A DNA stretch of 64,000 nucleotides from Legionella saoudiensis (GTDB lineage Bacteria; Pseudomonadota; Gammaproteobacteria; Legionellales; Legionellaceae). Made by a program: the position numbers and the translations under genes. The DNA lies in the NCBI RefSeq assembly GCF_001465875.1, contig NZ_LN901324.1, forward strand, positions 1,054,001-1,118,000. The letters run 5' to 3'. The notes under the pieces were generated by a model. The model did no database searches, was not told the DNA's origin, and was given only the letters and a program-made list of their open reading frames with translations. Of the stretch, positions 18,561 through 28,160 are shown piece after piece (the stretch's first letter is position 1; each line of letters starts with the position of its first letter).

Positions 18561-20429
18561 TTAAGATAAAACTAACAGTTTATTGACTCGACCAATAAAA
18601 TCAGCTGGATTATCTAATTGGCCACCCTCAGCCAAAACTGCTTGTTCAAACAGCATGGTTACCCATAACTCAAAAAGGCTATCATCCTGAATATCATGTA
18701 AGCGTTTTATTAAGGCATGTTCTGGGTTAATTTCAAAGACAGGTTTACTTTCTGGGATCTGTTGTCCGGCAGCCTGAAGAATACGCTGCATTTCCAGGTT
18801 CATATCTTGTTCATCAGCGACAATACATGCAGGAGAATCAGTTAAACGGTTCGTTAATAAAACATCTTTAACTTTGCTATCCAGAACCTTTTTAATATGC
18901 TTCAACATAGGCTCTAAAGTTTTTTCTTGCTCTTTGATTTGCTCTTCAGACTCATCACCTAGCTCTATCTTACCTTTAGAAATAGATTGCAGCTTTTTAC
19001 CTTCAAACTCACTCAGGTAACCAACCAACCACTCATCAATACGGTCGCTGAGTAATAGCACCTCAATTCCTTTCTTATTAAATATTTCCAGATGTGGGCT
19101 ATGCTTGGCCGCGTTGTAGCTTGATGCAGTGATATAATAAATCTTATCTTGCCCTTCTTTCATACGGCTAACGTATTCTTCAAGGGTCACCTCTTGTTTT
19201 TCAGAAGCGGATTTTGTCGTCGCAAAACGCAATAATTTAGCAATCGCGTCACGATTTGCATAATCTTCAACAGGGCCTTCTTTTAGTACTAAACCAAATT
19301 CATTCCAGAATTTCTGATAGGTTTCTTTATCTTGGGTGCTCATTTTTTCGAGCATTGATAAAACACGCTTAGTACATGCCGCACGTATACTTTCAACTTG
19401 CTTATTGTCTTGTAAAATTTCTCGCGATACGTTCAGCGGTAAATCACTGGCATCAACAATCCCTTTGATAAAGCGTAAATATCTTGGCAAGAATTGTGTC
19501 GCGTCATCCATAATAAAAACGCGTTTTACATAAAGCTTCAAACCATGTTTGCTCTCATGTTGCCATAAGTCGTAAGGCGCATGAGCAGGAATGTATAATA
19601 ATGAAATATAATCATTTTTACCTTCTACATGATTATGGGACCAAGTTAATGGATCTTGGAAGTCATGAGAAATATGTTTATAAAGTAACTTATAATCTTC
19701 ATCAGTAATTTCTGATTTTTGCATTGTCCAAAGCGCAGTAGCCTTATTCACTGTTTCGAGCTCATTGCTTTCTTTATTCTCTTCGCCACGTTTTTTCATC
19801 ACAATTGGCCAGCAAATATGGTCTGAGTATTTGCTTATGATGTTACGAATGCGCCAATCACTGAGGAACTCATCATCCTCAGCCTTAATATGCAGAGTAA
19901 TTTCAGTACCGCGCGTTGCTTTGGTTTCAGAAGCGATGGAGAATTCGCCTTCACCATTGGATTCCCAAACAATACCCTCCTCGGGTTTTAGGCCAGCACG
20001 TCGGCTTTTAACAGTAACTTTATCAGCTACAATAAATGCGGAATAAAATCCAACTCCAAATTGTCCAATTAACTGTGAATCTTTCGCATTTTCTCCGGTT
20101 AATTGGCTCATGAATTCTTTAGTACCAGATTTAGCAATAGTACCTAAATTAGCAACCGCCTCATCCCAGCTTAAGCCAATACCGTTATCGGTAATTGTTA
20201 TGGTTTTCAATTTCTCATTAACATCAATACTGATCTTTAAATCAGAATCATTTTCAAACAAAGAACTATCAGATAAAGCTAAAAATCTTAATTTATCTAA
20301 GGCATCTGAAGCATTAGAAATTAGCTCTCTTAAAAAGATTTCTTTGTTGCTATAAAGTGAATGCACTACTAAGTGCAACATTTGCTTCACTTCAGTTTGA
20401 AAGCCCATTGTTTGCTGCTTACCGACCAT
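18561..20429 (-). CDS. htpG: Chaperone HtpG (Hsp90 family)
   Basis: 622 residues, typical for HtpG. N-terminal GHKL ATPase motifs are visible: '[17 protein letters not shown]', '[13 protein letters not shown]', and [14 protein letters not shown]. The middle domain contains '[13 protein letters not shown]'. It refolds client proteins in the cytosol with ATP. GGAG sits 8 nt before the ATG. It follows the PLP enzyme gene by 64 nt on the same strand, but may also have its own promoter, as heat-shock genes often do; no sigma32 promoter was identified. Confidence 0.95.
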   Translation of the reverse strand: MVGKQQTMGFQTEVKQMLHLVVHSLYSNKEIFLRELISNASDALDKLRFLALSDSSLFENDSDLKISIDVNEKLKTITITDNGIGLSWDEAVANLGTIAKSGTKEFMSQLTGENAKDSQLIGQFGVGFYSAFIVADKVTVKSRRAGLKPEEGIVWESNGEGEFSIASETKATRGTEITLHIKAEDDEFLSDWRIRNIISKYSDHICWPIVMKKRGEENKESNELETVNKATALWTMQKSEITDEDYKLLYKHISHDFQDPLTWSHNHVEGKNDYISLLYIPAHAPYDLWQHESKHGLKLYVKRVFIMDDATQFLPRYLRFIKGIVDASDLPLNVSREILQDNKQVESIRAACTKRVLSMLEKMSTQDKETYQKFWNEFGLVLKEGPVEDYANRDAIAKLLRFATTKSASEKQEVTLEEYVSRMKEGQDKIYYITASSYNAAKHSPHLEIFNKKGIEVLLLSDRIDEWLVGYLSEFEGKKLQSISKGKIELGDESEEQIKEQEKTLEPMLKHIKKVLDSKVKDVLLTNRLTDSPACIVADEQDMNLEMQRILQAAGQQIPESKPVFEINPEHALIKRLHDIQDDSLFELWVTMLFEQAVLAEGGQLDNPADFIGRVNKLLVLS

Positions 20430-20493
20430 CTAAAATCTCCTATATGTACTTGTTATTTTGGTCATATAAGGCTTTATTTCAAAATTTCAAGGG

Positions 20494-21393
20494 TCAATAA
20501 ACAAAATTAGGCATTGTTAGGGTCCCGCCTGAATGGATAATGAGCACATTTCCTTTAAGTGCATTGCGTTCAATAACCTTTCTTGCTTCATAAAATAATT
20601 TTGCCGCATAAATTGGATCAGCCAAAATCCCCTCTTCTCGCGCCAAACGCTTGATTTCGTTTTTTATAGTCTGATTAACTGAACCAAAGGCTTTCGCTGT
20701 AGTTGGATAAAAACAGTCATAATTTATAGGGTCAAAATTAAGCCATGAATTTAATTTAGATTTAAAAGCTTCCTCATCATCCGCAAGTAACAACACATGC
20801 ACTTGTGCTCGATGCTCTAACAGTGATAATCCTTTTATTAGGGCTGCAGCGGAAAAGCCTGTTCCTGCATCAATAAAAATATGCTGAAAATGACTGTTTA
20901 AATGGACTTCATTTTCTCGAATATCTTGGGCAAGACTCATTGCTCCATCCATAGCTTGAGGCACACTGGCCCCCTCCAGCAAAACGAAGCCAGGCTCATC
21001 CAATGTGCTTAAGTAATTTTGGGCCAGTTCATTTACCTGCGTCCAATCTTCACGAGTTACCCAAATAATTTCTTGTTCCTCTAAAAAAAGAGAACTCAAT
21101 TTAAAGTTACCAGTTCGTTCTAACTTCCAAGGTTTAATAAGAAATGCGGTAACCTTTAAATTAAACTCTCGCGCTAATTGTAATGCGGCCAGCAAATTGT
21201 TGGACTGAGGACCTGCAATAATGAGTAAATGTTTAATTCCTTGCTTAATAAGATAGGGCATTAGTGCCGCATATTTACGTAATTTAGAGCCGCTAATGCC
21301 ACAGCCTAACTCATCGTCTCTTTTGGCATAGCAAGTAACATCTTGCTTTGGGAAATGATTTAAAAGATGAGTACGGCTTGATAAATTCCACAT
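20494..21393 (-). CDS. PLP-dependent ACC deaminase / D-cysteine desulfhydrase family protein
   Basis: 299 residues, fold type II PLP enzyme. 'LGCGISGSKLRKYAALMPYL' carries the lysine that should bind PLP (Lys in GSKLRK), 'IIAGPQSNN' binds substrate, and 'VLIIHSGGTLTMPNF' is the C-terminal phosphate region. The family removes ammonia from D-cysteine or aminocyclopropane carboxylate. It is slightly shorter than typical members (about 325-340). It is 5 nt downstream of yaaA, so cotranscribed. Exact substrate is not determinable. Confidence 0.8.
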   Translation of the reverse strand: MWNLSSRTHLLNHFPKQDVTCYAKRDDELGCGISGSKLRKYAALMPYLIKQGIKHLLIIAGPQSNNLLAALQLAREFNLKVTAFLIKPWKLERTGNFKLSSLFLEEQEIIWVTREDWTQVNELAQNYLSTLDEPGFVLLEGASVPQAMDGAMSLAQDIRENEVHLNSHFQHIFIDAGTGFSAAALIKGLSLLEHRAQVHVLLLADDEEAFKSKLNSWLNFDPINYDCFYPTTAKAFGSVNQTIKNEIKRLAREEGILADPIYAAKLFYEARKVIERNALKGNVLIIHSGGTLTMPNFVY

Positions 21394-21398
21394 AAGGC

Positions 21399-22166
21399 TT
21401 AGCGGCGAACAAAATCAAAATGTGTTGCTGAAGAGTTAGCTTGGTGGAATTCATAACCTAACTCATTAAATTGTTTAATTCCTTCAAGAGTATCAATTTG
21501 ATGCTCCATTAAATATTTTGCCATTACCCCACGTGCCTTTTTAGCATGAATGCCAATCATTTTAAGCTGATTATTTTTATGCTCGTAGAAATTTATGGTA
21601 ATAACAGGATAGTTTAATTTTTTTTCATTTACTGCTTTAAAATATTCAGTCGAGGCAAGGTTGATTACTGCCGGATTTTTCTGGGATGCCAACTGCTGAT
21701 TCAGGGTTTCAGCAATGGTGCTCTGCCAAAAATCATATAATGATTTACCGGCAGGGTTTGTTAGGCGTACCCCCATTTCCAGTCGATAGGGTTGAATGCT
21801 ATCTAAGGGATTTAATAAGCCGTAAAGCCCGGACAAAATTCGCAAATGAGATTGAGCATAAGTCACTGTTTCAGGCTTCCAAGTATCGGCCTGTAACCCT
21901 TGATAAACATCACCTTGAAATAAAAATAATGCTGGGTAAGCATGGGGGGAATGTCCATCAAAAACAAACTCTTGGTAGCGCGCAAAATTCAAGGTAGCTA
22001 AGTCTTTAGATAAATCCATTAACGCAGCAATGTCCTCAACTGATTTGGACTTCATTAATTCAACTAAAGTCCTAGTTTGTTCTGGAAATAATGGCTTTGA
22101 AATGTTTCCAGAATAGGGTTTTTCGGTTTTTAATAATTTTTTTGCTGGCGATAATAAAATTAGCAT
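21399..22166 (-). CDS. yaaA: Peroxide stress protein YaaA (DUF328/UPF0246)
   Basis: 255 residues, full family length. Recognised by MLILLSPAKKL at the start, 'SGLYGLLNPLDSIQPYRLEMG' in the middle and 'HAKKARGVMAKYL' near the end. YaaA lowers free intracellular iron and limits hydroxyl-radical damage under peroxide stress in E. coli; it binds DNA. Forms a tight pair with the PLP enzyme. Confidence 0.92.
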   Translation of the reverse strand: MLILLSPAKKLLKTEKPYSGNISKPLFPEQTRTLVELMKSKSVEDIAALMDLSKDLATLNFARYQEFVFDGHSPHAYPALFLFQGDVYQGLQADTWKPETVTYAQSHLRILSGLYGLLNPLDSIQPYRLEMGVRLTNPAGKSLYDFWQSTIAETLNQQLASQKNPAVINLASTEYFKAVNEKKLNYPVITINFYEHKNNQLKMIGIHAKKARGVMAKYLMEHQIDTLEGIKQFNELGYEFHQANSSATHFDFVRR

Positions 22167-22234
22167 TTTTAGTACCTGGATGTAATAAACTAAGATTTGA
22201 TCCTACGTGACCAGACTTAACACGAACGATATTT

Positions 22235-22252
22235 GCTGGGCTTACACCCAGC
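22235..22252. repeat. Hairpin between glnA and yaaA
   Basis: GCTGGG, 6-nt loop, CCCAGC, just past the glnA stop. There is no U-run on the minus strand, so a terminator role is weak; it resembles short REP palindromes. Confidence 0.4.
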
Positions 22253-22262
22253 CTATGCCCTA

Positions 22263-23672
22263 TTACAAGCTGTAATACAACTCAAACTCATATGGGTGAG
22301 TTAAGCTTCTGATTTTAGAAATTTCTTCTCTTTTCATGTTGATGTAGTTATTAATAAAATCACGAGAAAACACATCACCTTGTAATAAGAATTCATGATC
22401 AGCTGCCAAGCTATCTATAGCTTGCTCCAGTGAGGCGCTCACTGTAGGTACGTCGACTAACTCTTCTGGTGGTAAATCATAAAGATCTTTATCCATAGGT
22501 TGACCTGGATGAATCTTGTTTTGAATACCATCTAAGCCAGCCATCATCATCGCTGAAAATGCAAGATAGGGGTTCGCAGTAGGATCAGGGAAACGCACTT
22601 CAATACGGCGGGCCTTAGGACTACTTACATGAGGAATACGAATTGCCGCAGAACGGTTCCTTGCCGAATAAGCTAATAACACCGGAGCTTCAAAACCAGG
22701 AACAAGACGTTTGTAGCTGTTTGTTGATGGGTTTGTAAATGCATTTAATGCACGTGCATGCTTAATGATACCGCCAATGTAATACAAGGCCATTTCAGAA
22801 AGTCCGGCATATTGATCGCCAGAGAATAAGTTTTGCCCATCTTTAGCTAAAGACTGGTGGCAATGCATACCACTTCCATTATCCCCTACTAGAGGTTTAG
22901 GCATAAACGTAGCAGTTTTCCCATAATTGTGAGCTACATTATGAATTACATATTTTAAAATCTGTAATCGGTCCGCTTTATCGGTTAATGAGCTAAAACG
23001 AGTTGCTAATTCGCATTGATTTGCTGTTGCTACTTCGTGATGATGTGCTTCCACTACTTCACCAAGTGACTCAAGCGTTAAGCACATAGCAGAACGGATG
23101 TCATGTGATGAATCAACTGGTGGAACAGGGAAATAACCACCTTTTATTGAAGGACGATGACCAATATTTCCACCCTCCATCTCTTTAGATGAACTCCACT
23201 CAGCCTCTTCCGAATCAATTTTATAAAAAGATCCAGAAATACTTGTTTGCCATTGCACGCTATCGAATATAAAGAACTCTGGCTCTGGTCCAAAGAATGC
23301 CTGGTCTGCAATACCTGTAGATTGTAAATAAGCTTCTGCACGTTTTGCCAAGGATCTGGGGCAACGCTCATAGCCCATCATTGTTTTAGGATCGACCACA
23401 TCACAACGGATAAATAAAGTATTATCTTGAAAGAAGGGATCAAATTTAATTGTTTCCATATCGGGAATTAAGGCTAAATCTGATTGATGAATTTTTTGCC
23501 AACCTTTGAATGAAGAGCCATCAATCATTTTACCATTTTCAATTAAATCATCATCCACACAAGAAATAGGAACAGTAATGTGCTGCTCTTTTCCTCGTAT
23601 GTCTGTAAATCGTAGATCTATAAACTTGGCATCATGTTCCTTAATTGCCTCAAGTAGTGCTTTTTTGCTCAT
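22263..23672 (-). CDS. glnA: Glutamine synthetase, type I
   Basis: 469 residues. GSI marks: '[14 protein letters not shown]', '[15 protein letters not shown]', 'GNGMHCHQS'-type motif ([12 protein letters not shown]), and the adenylylation loop [11 protein letters not shown] with the regulatory tyrosine, indicating the GSI-beta class controlled by GlnE. It condenses glutamate and ammonia to glutamine. No sigma54 promoter or NtrC sites were recognised in the 101-nt gap shared with gspF. Confidence 0.96.
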   Translation of the reverse strand: MSKKALLEAIKEHDAKFIDLRFTDIRGKEQHITVPISCVDDDLIENGKMIDGSSFKGWQKIHQSDLALIPDMETIKFDPFFQDNTLFIRCDVVDPKTMMGYERCPRSLAKRAEAYLQSTGIADQAFFGPEPEFFIFDSVQWQTSISGSFYKIDSEEAEWSSSKEMEGGNIGHRPSIKGGYFPVPPVDSSHDIRSAMCLTLESLGEVVEAHHHEVATANQCELATRFSSLTDKADRLQILKYVIHNVAHNYGKTATFMPKPLVGDNGSGMHCHQSLAKDGQNLFSGDQYAGLSEMALYYIGGIIKHARALNAFTNPSTNSYKRLVPGFEAPVLLAYSARNRSAAIRIPHVSSPKARRIEVRFPDPTANPYLAFSAMMMAGLDGIQNKIHPGQPMDKDLYDLPPEELVDVPTVSASLEQAIDSLAADHEFLLQGDVFSRDFINNYINMKREEISKIRSLTHPYEFELYYSL

Positions 23673-23773
23673 TTATCATTCTCCAGGATAGTCTGAACAT
23701 AGTGTACCTTAAGTGACTTATTAAACCCAATAGATTAGACTCTATAGTTTTACATTAGTTAAACCATAAAATA

Positions 23774-24982
23774 ATGGGTGCTTATCAATATCAAGCGTTA
23801 AAAAAAAATGGCAGCACAAGTAAAGGAGTGCTGGAAGCCGACTCAGAACGCCATGCACGCCAATTATTACGTGATCAAGGATTGATTCCCACCCATATTC
23901 AGGTGCTAACCCAACAACGATCCGGTAGTAGTGGCAGCAGCAAGGGCAAAATCTCAGCCGCCGATCTTTCCCTATTTACTCGCCAGTTAGCTACCTTATT
24001 AGCCGCAGGAATTCCTGTTGAAGAATCCTTGCGCGGAGTCAGTGAACAAACTGAAAAAGATAAAGTGCGCGAGCTTATTATCGGAGTACGAGCCAAAGTA
24101 TTGGAAGGTTATGGTTTAGCGCAGGCAATGTCCCAATACCCTCAGGCATTTCCTGAATTATACCGCTCTACGGTAGGTGCTGGAGAGCAAACAGGGCACC
24201 TCGATGTAGTCCTGGAAAAACTTGCAGATTATACGGAAAACCAACAACAAACTCGCCAGAAAGTCCAACAAGCGTTGATCTATCCAGCGATTATGATTCT
24301 CGTTTCTATAGGCATTATTTCCTTTTTGCTAAGCTTTGTGGTTCCTAAAATTATTGAGGTATTCACCAGTAGCGGACAAACCCTACCCGGGATGACTGAG
24401 GTATTAATTAGTATCAGCAATTTCGTAAAATCCTATGGTTTATACGCGTTACTTGGCGTTATTTTGATTCTTTATGCCTTTAAGAAAAGCCTGAACAATA
24501 TAAAGGTTAAAACTGTTTGGCATCGTTTGCTGCTTAAATTACCCATTGTTTCCTATTTAGTAAAAACCATTAACGTCGCTCGCTACATTCACACTTTCGG
24601 TATTTTATTTGCCGCAGGGGTCAGCGTTTTGGAAACCATGCGCGTTTCTGCAAGTCTGGTAACAAACTTAGTAATGAGACAAGCTTTCGATGCAGCAACT
24701 ATTAAGGTACGTGAGGGCTCAGGAATAAGTGAAGCCCTTAGAGAAACAGGCTTTATTAGTCCTATGGCCATCCATTTAATATCCAGTGGAGAAAAAAGCG
24801 GACAACTTTCATCAATGATGGAACGTTCTGCCAGTCACTTAGATAATGAAGTAAAACGTCTTATTGATACCTCATTAACCTTATTAGAGCCTTTAGTTAT
24901 CTTATTGATGGGAGCAGTTGTTCTATTTATCGTTTTAGCAACATTATTACCTATTTTCTCGATGGAACAATTGATAACATAG
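23774..24982 (+). CDS. gspF: Type II secretion inner-membrane platform protein F
   Basis: 402 residues with two repeated T2SSF domains (about 70-190 and 270-395) and three membrane segments, the last near the C-terminus. Starts with MGAYQYQALKKNGS, the typical GspF opening. It forms the inner-membrane platform that couples the ATPase to pseudopilus assembly. It heads a continuous F-G-H-I-J-K run; this split layout, with C, D, E, L and M elsewhere, matches lspF-K of Legionella. Confidence 0.94.
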   Translation: MGAYQYQALKKNGSTSKGVLEADSERHARQLLRDQGLIPTHIQVLTQQRSGSSGSSKGKISAADLSLFTRQLATLLAAGIPVEESLRGVSEQTEKDKVRELIIGVRAKVLEGYGLAQAMSQYPQAFPELYRSTVGAGEQTGHLDVVLEKLADYTENQQQTRQKVQQALIYPAIMILVSIGIISFLLSFVVPKIIEVFTSSGQTLPGMTEVLISISNFVKSYGLYALLGVILILYAFKKSLNNIKVKTVWHRLLLKLPIVSYLVKTINVARYIHTFGILFAAGVSVLETMRVSASLVTNLVMRQAFDAATIKVREGSGISEALRETGFISPMAIHLISSGEKSGQLSSMMERSASHLDNEVKRLIDTSLTLLEPLVILLMGAVVLFIVLATLLPIFSMEQLIT

Positions 24983-25029
24983 AAAAGGATTTTCACTCAA
25001 TTTAGCCTTTATTAAATAGCAGGAGTAAC

Positions 25030-25449
25030 ATGAACAGACAAAAAGGTTTTTCCTTAATTGAAATTATGGTGGTTGTGGTCATTTTAGGTATTTTGGCCTC
25101 CATTGTTGTACCCAAAATTATGGGTCGTCCGGATGAAGCTCGCCGAGTCAAAGCAAAACAAGACGTTCTCGCGATTCAAAATGCCCTGGATTTATATAAA
25201 TTGGATAATGGCAATTACCCAACCACGGACCAAGGTTTAATGGCATTAGTAGAAAAGCCAACGTCTAATCCCATTCCTCATAATTGGAAACAATATTTAA
25301 AATCACTTCCTAAAGATCCATGGAATAGAGATTACCTTTATTTGAATCCTGGTCAGCATGGTGATGTAGACGTCTTTACCTATGGAGCTGAAGGCCAACC
25401 CGGCGGTACTGGCATCAATGCAGAAATTGGTAACTGGGATGAGAAATAA
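25030..25449 (+). CDS. gspG: Type II secretion major pseudopilin G
   Basis: 139 residues. Prepilin leader MNRQKG is cut before F7 (KG|FSLIEIMVVVVILG), giving N-terminal Phe with E5. The mature body has the GspG features 'DNGNYPTTDQGLMALVEKP' and 'PWNRDYLYLNPGQHG', residues involved in calcium binding in homologues. It polymerises into the pseudopilus. AGGAG lies 5 nt before the ATG. Confidence 0.95.
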   Translation: MNRQKGFSLIEIMVVVVILGILASIVVPKIMGRPDEARRVKAKQDVLAIQNALDLYKLDNGNYPTTDQGLMALVEKPTSNPIPHNWKQYLKSLPKDPWNRDYLYLNPGQHGDVDVFTYGAEGQPGGTGINAEIGNWDEK

Positions 25450-25921
25450 TCGAGGTTTCACCCTTATTGAAATTATGATCGTCATTGTGATTATAGGCAT
25501 TACCGTTGGTTTTGCCTTAATCGCATTTGGTGATTTCGGTGAAAGTAAGCGCATTCAATTTGCTGCAGAGCAATTAGTAAACACGATGCGCCTTGCCCAA
25601 CAACAAGCTATTTTAGAAACAAGCACCTTAGGCTTGCGCATTGATAGTAAGAGTTACCAGGTTCTGCAATTACAAGGTTCTCAATGGAGCCCCATGTCGA
25701 ATAAGGGAATTTTTAAGATAATTAATTTTCCACATAATACCTTAATTACATTGAATGCATCTCATCGCACCACTATAGGAACTCCTCCCATTATCATCAC
25801 GGCCTCGGGTGATATGACGCCTTTTACTATAAGTTTTGGTAGTACGAAGGAAGGTCAGCTTGTAGTCCTTACTGGCACTCGTAATGGAGATTTGAAACTT
25901 AAGGCGGCGAATACCAAATGA
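25439..25921 (+). CDS. gspH: Type II secretion minor pseudopilin H
   Basis: 160 residues from ATG 25439, which overlaps the end of gspG by 11 nt and gives a proper leader MRNNRG|FTLIEIMIVIVII; a further upstream in-frame ATG at 25382 would bury the leader. The GspH domain covers the rest. Minor pseudopilin of the lsp system. Confidence 0.9.
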   Translation: MRNNRGFTLIEIMIVIVIIGITVGFALIAFGDFGESKRIQFAAEQLVNTMRLAQQQAILETSTLGLRIDSKSYQVLQLQGSQWSPMSNKGIFKIINFPHNTLITLNASHRTTIGTPPIIITASGDMTPFTISFGSTKEGQLVVLTGTRNGDLKLKAANTK

Positions 25922-26292
25922 GAATGCACCGCAAAGCTTCTGGGTTTACCTTAATTGAGGTTTTGTTAGCGCTTACCATTATTGCGGTAGCATTAACGGC
26001 ATTGCTGAAAGCAATTGCTCAGAACGTAGAACATACACAACGTATTAAAGAAAAAACCATCAGCCATTGGGTCGCAATGCAAGGTATTGCTATGGTGCAA
26101 TTAGGCCTATTGCAAATTAACCAAAGTCAGGAAACCACTCAGGATACAACGATGCTGGGTGAACATTGGTATTGGCGTGCAAAAATCAGTACGACCCCAG
26201 TAAAAACCATACAACTTATCACTATATCCGTTAGTACGGAAAAAGCTGGACCATTTCGAGAGGAATTGCACGCATTTAGGTACGCGCCATGA
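25918..26292 (+). CDS. gspI: Type II secretion minor pseudopilin I
   Basis: 124 residues; overlaps gspH by ATGA. Leader MRMHRKASG|FTLIEVLLALTIIAVAL and conserved 'EKTISHWVAMQ' region fit GspI, which with J and K forms the tip complex that starts the pseudopilus. Confidence 0.92.
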   Translation: MRMHRKASGFTLIEVLLALTIIAVALTALLKAIAQNVEHTQRIKEKTISHWVAMQGIAMVQLGLLQINQSQETTQDTTMLGEHWYWRAKISTTPVKTIQLITISVSTEKAGPFREELHAFRYAP

Positions 26293-26906
26293 ACAAAGAA
26301 TCAGGATTTACACTCATTGAAATTTTAATTGCCTTAGCAGTGTTCGCGATTATGGCTTCAATTACTTCCTCTACTTTATATTATGCCTTTAATACCCGCA
26401 CTCGTGTTAATGAGCAAAGTGAACGCCTAAGCTCCTTACAACTTGCAATGAGCATCGTTCAGCAAGATATTAGCCAAACAGCCGAACGTGCAATTCGTGG
26501 AAATGACATGCGGTTATTCCCCATCTTTATTGGCCGTCCGGATTATTTAGAGTTCACCCGAGATGGTGATGTAAATCCTGGAGGTTTAGAAAAACGCAGC
26601 ACCCTCAAACGAGTCGCGTTGGTTTGCGAAAATGGCACATTGCTGCGCCGAACTTGGGATAGTTTAGATCCATTTGATAGGAATACCTATGCGGATAAAG
26701 TGCTTCTTACCCACTTGAGTGATTGTCATTTTGGTTATTTAAACCAGAGTTTACAGGTATTTCCTGAATGGCGAACTGATGCGGTGAATCAGGATCAAAA
26801 TAAAGAATCATTACCTAAGGCAGTGCAGGTAAATCTTAATGTGAAAAAGCTAGGTGAGCTTAATTTATTATTTATCATTCCTGGAGCACTTTATGCCAGC
26901 AGTTAA
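26289..26906 (+). CDS. gspJ: Type II secretion minor pseudopilin J
   Basis: 205 residues; overlaps gspI by ATGA. Leader MNKESG|FTLIEILIALAVFAIM, then the GspJ domain with 'SIVQQDISQTAERAIRG' and 'LEFTRDG'. Tip-complex component with I and K. Confidence 0.92.
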   Translation: MNKESGFTLIEILIALAVFAIMASITSSTLYYAFNTRTRVNEQSERLSSLQLAMSIVQQDISQTAERAIRGNDMRLFPIFIGRPDYLEFTRDGDVNPGGLEKRSTLKRVALVCENGTLLRRTWDSLDPFDRNTYADKVLLTHLSDCHFGYLNQSLQVFPEWRTDAVNQDQNKESLPKAVQVNLNVKKLGELNLLFIIPGALYASS

Positions 26907-27870
26907 TTTATCCCCTAAGTTGTCGGCACGAATGACTCTATCAAAATCACGTGGTGGTGCTTTGCTAACTGCCTTGTTCATTATGACCTTGGTAGCTATT
27001 GTGGCAACTGCTATGAGCTCGAGGCTGCAAGTTGATATTTACCGCACGCGTCTTATTATCAATCACGATAAACTGTATTTTGCCTCTCAAGCAGTCGCTT
27101 TTTGGGCAATGAGTGAGCTAGGAGATGCTAAGAAAAAATTTGCTGTTGCCGATGTTGAAGGGATGGTCCTTTCCTACCCTAAAAATATGAGTACAATTTA
27201 CCCTTCCGTCACTCTAAGTGGTGGAATTTATGATTTACAAGGCCGCTTTAACCTCAATAATCTATCGAATAAAAAATATATATTAGGTTTTGTTAATTTT
27301 ATTGGTGCCACGGCAGCGCAGATGACTGCGACTGAAAAAATGGGGTTGGCTTTAGCAATTAATAATTGGGTATCCCCTTATGATCTTGGGGTTGGCGAAG
27401 ATAGCTTTCTTTCTTATTACCTCCATCAAAAACCCCCTTATCACCCCAGCCGTCAATTAATGACCAGTAGCTCTGAGCTTCGTTTAATTAAAGATGTAAG
27501 CCCGAAAATCTTTTTGGCATTACAACCCTATGTTACCGCATTGCCTGATTTAACCGCCATCAATATTAATACTGCTTCCAAACAAGTCCTAATGTCACTA
27601 AACAATACGATGAATGAACAAAGAGTTAATGAGTTACTTGAACTTCGGGGAAAAAATGGTTTTAAGCGTATAGAAAAGGCAAATGATTTATTAAAAAAAA
27701 TGAATGTCGCTAACGACCAAGTTACTCTGGAAAGTGCTTATTTTCTTAGTGTGGCCCATGCATCCATAGAAAATTTTAACTTTACGGTATATACCTTGCT
27801 TAAAAGAAATCGCGATAAAAAAGGAAAAATAACAGTCAGTATCCTTCGTGAAAGTTTTAATGTTTTTTAA
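26893..27870 (+). CDS. gspK: Type II secretion minor pseudopilin K
   Basis: 325 residues from ATG 26893, chosen because GGAG lies 6 nt upstream and it overlaps gspJ by 14 nt; an in-frame ATG at 26854 has no site. The leader region is unusually long (about 22 residues before GGALLTALFIMTLVAIVAT), and GspK lacks the Glu5 of other pseudopilins, as seen here. A helix-hairpin-helix like 'AININTASKQVLMSL' is a GspK mark. Caps the pseudopilus. Confidence 0.9.
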   Translation: MPAVNLSPKLSARMTLSKSRGGALLTALFIMTLVAIVATAMSSRLQVDIYRTRLIINHDKLYFASQAVAFWAMSELGDAKKKFAVADVEGMVLSYPKNMSTIYPSVTLSGGIYDLQGRFNLNNLSNKKYILGFVNFIGATAAQMTATEKMGLALAINNWVSPYDLGVGEDSFLSYYLHQKPPYHPSRQLMTSSSELRLIKDVSPKIFLALQPYVTALPDLTAININTASKQVLMSLNNTMNEQRVNELLELRGKNGFKRIEKANDLLKKMNVANDQVTLESAYFLSVAHASIENFNFTVYTLLKRNRDKKGKITVSILRESFNVF

Positions 27871-28160
27871 AGTTCAAAATAGCAATAAGGCAACACACCA
27901 AGCTGCTTTTTGTTAAAGAAGGCTTCCCTCACCTTAAAAATGCCTCATTTTTTATCGCGCCGCCCAAATTTATGTAAGTTACTTTTTTTATTGAATAAAT
28001 TGACAAAATAAAACACGTCACGCTAAACTCCCGCCCCCTCAAGGTAAATACTTGAGAACAAAAGCAAAATAAATAATGCAACAAGACTTCTCATATTTAC
28101 GATATTAAAATTTATTAAATTTTTATATTTTAAATATTAATTTTTAACTGAAAGGACATC
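27871..28160 (+). promoter_or_regulatory. AT-rich leader upstream of the tandem-repeat protein
   Basis: 290 nt without a gene. The last 75 nt before the ATG are almost only A and T, as often seen upstream of Legionella effector genes. A TTAA pair spaced 10 nt (near 28,105) is close to but does not match the 11-nt PmrA repeat spacing. AAGGA sits 5 nt before the start. No terminator for gspK was recognised. Confidence 0.35.

Noticed and set aside
28100..28120. Possible PmrA box upstream of the tandem-repeat protein
   Set aside because: TTAA copies are 10 nt apart rather than 11 and lack the flanking consensus bases; the whole stretch is AT-rich, so matches are expected by chance.
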